NCBI GenBank assembly: GCA_903864485.1 | Contig: CAIPGD010000284.1 | Span: 1-7,926 of the forward strand | DNA from: an uncultured bacterium | GTDB lineage: Bacteria; Pseudomonadota; Gammaproteobacteria; Burkholderiales; Burkholderiaceae_E | Direction of reading: 5' to 3' | Length of the DNA: 7,926 bases | Part shown: positions 6,003 through 7,926 of the stretch, piece by piece | Numbering within the stretch: position 1 is the first letter of the stretch | Layout of the letters: every line of letters starts with the position of its first letter | Translations under genes and position numbers: made by a program | The notes under the pieces: generated by a model | Seen by the model: the letters and a program-made list of their open reading frames with translations, nothing else | Told to the model about the DNA's origin: nothing | Database searches by the model: none

Positions 6003-6794
6003 ATGGCAACCTTGACGATTGAGCGGCTCCCTTCCGGAGTCGCCACCCTCACCATGTCACGCCCAGAGGTCTTTAATGCCTTCGACGAGACGATGATCGC
6101 CGAGATGGATGCGGCCTTCGCTACGCTGATCGACGATAGCGCTGTCCGCATCATTGTTCTCGCCGGAGCAGGCAAACATTTTTCGGCCGGTGCCGACCTG
6201 CAATGGATGCGGCGCGCGAGCGAAGCCTCGTTCGAATGGAACGTTAACGATGCCCGTCGGTTCGCAACAATGCTGGCCCGCATTGAATCCTGTCCAAAAC
6301 CGACGGTTGCCCGGGTACATGGGGCAGCGCTCGGCGGTGGCGTTGGTCTCGCCTGCGCCTGTGACATCGCGATCGCTTCCGATGCGGCGAGCTTTTCGGT
6401 GAGCGAAGCAAAATTCGGAATCTTGCCGTCCGTCATCGGCCCATATCTCGTCAACGCGGTCGGTAAACGTCAGGCGCGCCGTCTAGCGCTGACGACAGAG
6501 CGTATTGATGCGCAGGAAGCCCTCGCCATTGGCCTCGTGCAGCGCGTGGTTCCAGCCGCTGAACTCGATCAGGCGATTGATGCCACGTTGCGTCAACTAT
6601 CTGCCGGGGGCCCCAACGCCCATCGCGAAATCAAAGCCTACCTCGGGCAACTCGCGGTCGGCCCAGTGACACCTGAGGTTCGCGAACTCACCGCACAGAC
6701 GATCGCGCGAGTACGTGGGACCGATGAGGCCCGCGAAGGCTTTGATGCATTTTTGAACAAACGCCCGCCGAAGTGGAATGTCCCTCCTGCGTAG
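6003..6794 (+). CDS. Enoyl-CoA hydratase/isomerase (crotonase) family protein
   Basis: The 263-residue product is a single-domain crotonase. HFSAGADLQWM (59-69) and VHGAALGGGVGLACACDIA (105-123) form the CoA-binding oxyanion hole. The first catalytic glutamate of classical hydratases is replaced by G115, while the second is kept as E135 in VSEAKFGILPSVIGPYLV. The pattern, including AVGKRQARRLALTTERIDA (152-170), resembles the methylglutaconyl-CoA/isohexenylglutaconyl-CoA hydratase (LiuC/AtuE) branch. A single glutamate at this site is also what delta3,delta2-enoyl-CoA isomerases use. Lying last in the box operon, it may process 3,4-dehydroadipyl-CoA on the way to beta-oxidation; this is inference, and a leucine-type hydratase recruited here is the alternative. 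I start at ATG 6003, with GAGCGAA about 6 bases upstream. An in-frame TTG at 5988, only 4 bases after the boxA stop, would add five residues. Confidence 0.9.
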   Translation: MATLTIERLPSGVATLTMSRPEVFNAFDETMIAEMDAAFATLIDDSAVRIIVLAGAGKHFSAGADLQWMRRASEASFEWNVNDARRFATMLARIESCPKPTVARVHGAALGGGVGLACACDIAIASDAASFSVSEAKFGILPSVIGPYLVNAVGKRQARRLALTTERIDAQEALAIGLVQRVVPAAELDQAIDATLRQLSAGGPNAHREIKAYLGQLAVGPVTPEVRELTAQTIARVRGTDEAREGFDAFLNKRPPKWNVPPA

Positions 6795-6797
6795 GCA

Positions 6798-6821
6798 GGT
6801 GCTGGTGCTGGGGCTGGTGCT
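6798..6821 (+). repeat. Hexamer tandem repeat after the hydratase gene
   Basis: Four head-to-tail hexamers (GGTGCT, GGTGCT, GGGGCT, GGTGCT) begin 3 bases after the TAG stop and run into the hairpin at 6820. No function is evident; such short runs commonly arise by slippage. Confidence 0.6.
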
Positions 6822-6849
6822 CATGGGTATCAACTCAAGTACCCATGGG
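6820..6849. terminator. Hairpin at the convergent junction, possible terminator
   Basis: CATGGGTA (6822-6829) pairs perfectly with TACCCATG (6840-6847) across a 10-base loop, and can extend to 10 pairs with a T-G wobble and an outer C-G. It lies between the box operon and the convergent toxin gene, and its right arm forms the last codons of the toxin gene, whose stop lies in the loop. There is no T-run on either side, so it is not a standard intrinsic terminator; it may block transcription from both sides or protect 3' ends. Confidence 0.4.
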
Positions 6850-7266
6850 AGTCAACGAATCTGCGAATTCCGCAATAGTCAGGATGGGAACGTGAAACTG
6901 CTCGCGAACGGCCAGGATGTCACCATCACCGGTGACCAGCGCGTCGGCAAGACCGACGGCGGAAAGCACGAGAAAGATGATGTCGTCCCTATCGCGAATT
7001 TCGGGTAAGCCATCGGCAGTGCTTGCGATCCTAACAGTCTCGACATAGGGCAGAAATTCGCCTAGCAGCGTCTCCTGTTCGTCGCGCGTCAGTTTGAACT
7101 TTGGGTACGCAAGTACTCTTACCAGTTCGCTGACCGTGTCATGGCTGGCCAAGGGAACTAAACGTCTGGACTGCCAAGCGTCACGCAACCAGGCGAAACG
7201 CCCCCGCGAAAAGAGCAGGGCCGAGATTAAACAGTTTGTGTCCAGGACAACGCGAGGGGATGTCAT
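6835..7266 (-). CDS. PIN-domain toxin (VapC-like ribonuclease)
   Basis: This minus-strand 143-residue protein is a PIN-domain nuclease of the 'putative toxin-antitoxin toxin component, PIN family' type (COG1569-like). The acidic, metal-binding residues are D9 in VVLDTNCLISALL (7-19), E47 in TVSELVRVL (44-52), D94/D95 in IRDRDDIIFL (90-99) and D114 with D116 in VTGDGDIL (111-118). Such proteins cleave RNA when freed from their antitoxin. The start ATG (7266-7264) overlaps the antitoxin stop as ATGA, indicating translational coupling, with the antitoxin gene first as usual. It converges on the box operon, ending 40 bases from the hydratase stop, and has no evident link to benzoate metabolism. 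It is intact, with all expected catalytic acids. The specific RNA target cannot be inferred. Confidence 0.88.
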   Translation of the reverse strand: MTSPRVVLDTNCLISALLFSRGRFAWLRDAWQSRRLVPLASHDTVSELVRVLAYPKFKLTRDEQETLLGEFLPYVETVRIASTADGLPEIRDRDDIIFLVLSAVGLADALVTGDGDILAVREQFHVPILTIAEFADSLTPMGT

Positions 7267-7487
7267 GCACGCCGTCTCGCCCAGGCGATCGAGTCGCCAA
7301 CATCATTCTGGGTGATTCCCAGTTCTTCCAGTTTGGTCCGTATTGCATCGGCTTGATGCAAACGAACTGGGGTCAGCACGATTTTTCCGTCCTGAACTGT
7401 AACGTCGTAGTAGTCAGCCTCACCGGCTATCTGGACGATGGCCTTGGGCAGGGTGATCTGGTTCTTGCTCGTCCGCTTGGCCAGCAT
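7263..7487 (-). CDS. AbrB/SpoVT-like antitoxin
   Basis: This minus-strand protein of 74 residues (from ATG 7487-7485) starts MLAKRTSKNQITLPKAIV, the N-terminal signature of swapped-hairpin AbrB/MazE-type DNA-binding domains, followed by YYDVTVQDGKIVLTPVR. The C-terminal tail (about 47-74, KLEELGITQNDVGDSIAWAR) would bind and neutralise the PIN toxin. The family dimerises, binds its own promoter and represses the pair. I choose the ATG because GGAAA lies about 5 bases upstream of it; an in-frame TTG at 7499 would add four residues (MENS) but lacks a ribosome site. It overlaps the toxin gene by 4 bases. An operator-like palindrome (7487-7498) covers the start and the Shine-Dalgarno. Confidence 0.87.
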   Translation of the reverse strand: MLAKRTSKNQITLPKAIVQIAGEADYYDVTVQDGKIVLTPVRLHQADAIRTKLEELGITQNDVGDSIAWARRRA

Positions 7488-7498
7488 GGAATTTTCCA
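7487..7498. promoter_or_regulatory. Palindrome over the antitoxin start, possible autoregulatory site
   Basis: TGGAA-TT-TTCCA is a perfect 5-bp inverted repeat with a 2-base centre. It includes the first base of the antitoxin ATG and its Shine-Dalgarno (minus strand). AbrB-type antitoxins usually bind short palindromes near their own promoter. The site is short and the assignment is inference. I found no convincing -35/-10 pair on the minus strand upstream; TAGAAT (7527-7522, minus) is only a -10-like hexamer. Confidence 0.25.
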
Positions 7499-7627
7499 AA
7501 AGTAATGAAACAAGGAAAACAATTCTAGCGCCTTCACGGGCTCAACGTGGCGTAGCTAGCCTGCTCTAATCTCAGACTGCTCCAGACTAACGTGTCTCTT
7601 CAACAAACCCCATCCGGTCATAAAGCC

Positions 7628-7926
7628 ATGAATTATGTCGATCTCGTCGCGATTGCGGCCCTCTTCCAGTATCAATTTTTTGTATTTTTAGTCGGCCGCG
7701 CCCGGGGCAAGTATGGTGTTCCAGCCCCCGCCACATCAGGCCACGAAATGTTTGAGCGAGCGTACCGGGTTCAGATGAACACGCTCGAGCTACTGGTCGT
7801 CTTCCTCCCGGCGCTCTACCTCGCGAACAAGTACTGGACTCCGACGAACACGGCCCTTGCTGGCGCTGTGTACCTGATCGGGCGATTCATTTTCTGGCGC
7901 GCCTACATGACCAACCCGGCAAGCCG
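7628..7926 (+). CDS. MAPEG-family membrane protein, N-terminal part (cut by window edge)
   Basis: The frame opens at ATG 7628 and runs 99 codons to the right edge without a stop. It has three hydrophobic helices: about residues 4-23 (VDLVAIAALFQYQFFVFLVG), 52-67 (TLELLVVFLPALYLAN) and 75-91 (ALAGAVYLIGRFIFWRA). Between the first two is the polar motif ERAYRVQMNTLE (43-54), characteristic of MAPEG proteins (membrane-associated proteins in eicosanoid and glutathione metabolism), where Arg, Asn and Glu line the glutathione site in characterised members. Bacterial MAPEG proteins are about 130-140 residues, so roughly a quarter is missing. The substrate is unknown. No good Shine-Dalgarno is seen before the ATG. 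It is transcribed away from the toxin-antitoxin pair and is probably unrelated to the box operon. Confidence 0.85.
   Translation, partial: MNYVDLVAIAALFQYQFFVFLVGRARGKYGVPAPATSGHEMFERAYRVQMNTLELLVVFLPALYLANKYWTPTNTALAGAVYLIGRFIFWRAYMTNPAS

Noticed and set aside
6778..7008. A + strand frame whose N-terminus looks like a signal peptide (MSLLRRQVLVLGLVLMG)
   Set aside because: It starts inside the hydratase gene, its hydrophobic stretch is encoded by the GGTGCT tandem repeat, and the rest is antisense to the toxin gene, whose PIN motifs are clear. No ribosome site is evident.
7500..7627. Search for an RNA gene or recombination site in the gap between antitoxin and MAPEG genes
   Set aside because: Only a short repeated CAGACT and no stable hairpin, tRNA-like sequence or attachment-site pattern could be seen.

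Overview
The window carries an aerobic benzoyl-CoA epoxidation ('box') catabolic cluster from a Gram-negative bacterium. A betaproteobacterium of the Azoarcus/Thauera/Burkholderiales type is most likely. The grounds are the GC-rich codon use, the gene content and order, and the close resemblance of every box protein to the Azoarcus-type proteins as I remember them. No similarity search was possible, so the taxonomy is inference.

Layout. Positions 1-303 (minus strand) hold the first 101 codons of a benzoate-CoA ligase (bclA), which runs off the left edge. It is transcribed away from boxR (464-1384, +), whose product fuses an XRE-type DNA-binding domain to a shikimate-kinase-like domain that senses benzoyl-CoA. 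Next come boxC (1476-3134), boxB (3203-4630), boxA (4664-5983) and a crotonase-family hydratase/isomerase gene (about 6003-6794), all on the + strand and closely spaced, probably one operon. Converging on them from the minus strand is a two-gene toxin-antitoxin module: an AbrB-like antitoxin (7263-7487) and a PIN-domain toxin (6835-7266), overlapping by 4 bp. At the right edge a MAPEG-family membrane protein starts on the + strand (7628 onward) and is cut by the window end.

How it works together. BclA makes benzoyl-CoA from benzoate. BoxA takes electrons from NADPH to the di-iron epoxidase BoxB, which makes 2,3-epoxybenzoyl-CoA. BoxC opens the ring by hydrolysis, giving 3,4-dehydroadipyl-CoA semialdehyde and formate. 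The fourth operon gene has a single retained catalytic glutamate (the second of the two crotonase glutamates), so it may act on the dehydroadipyl-CoA that follows semialdehyde oxidation. The aldehyde dehydrogenase (boxD) and the thiolase-type lower pathway are not in this window.

The most informative new observation is regulatory. Five copies of a GCA-N6-TGC pseudo-palindrome fall in or beside the bclA/boxR and boxR/boxC control regions (422, 471, 1379, 1410 and 1445), while I noticed only one in the coding sequence. These are candidate BoxR operators. Other points are a 49-nt G-free pyrimidine tract between boxC and boxB, a 12-bp tandem repeat with three in-frame stops between boxB and boxA, and a hairpin at the convergent junction. 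I see no insertion sequence, CRISPR array, tRNA or rRNA. The core is a known pathway, not a wholly new system.
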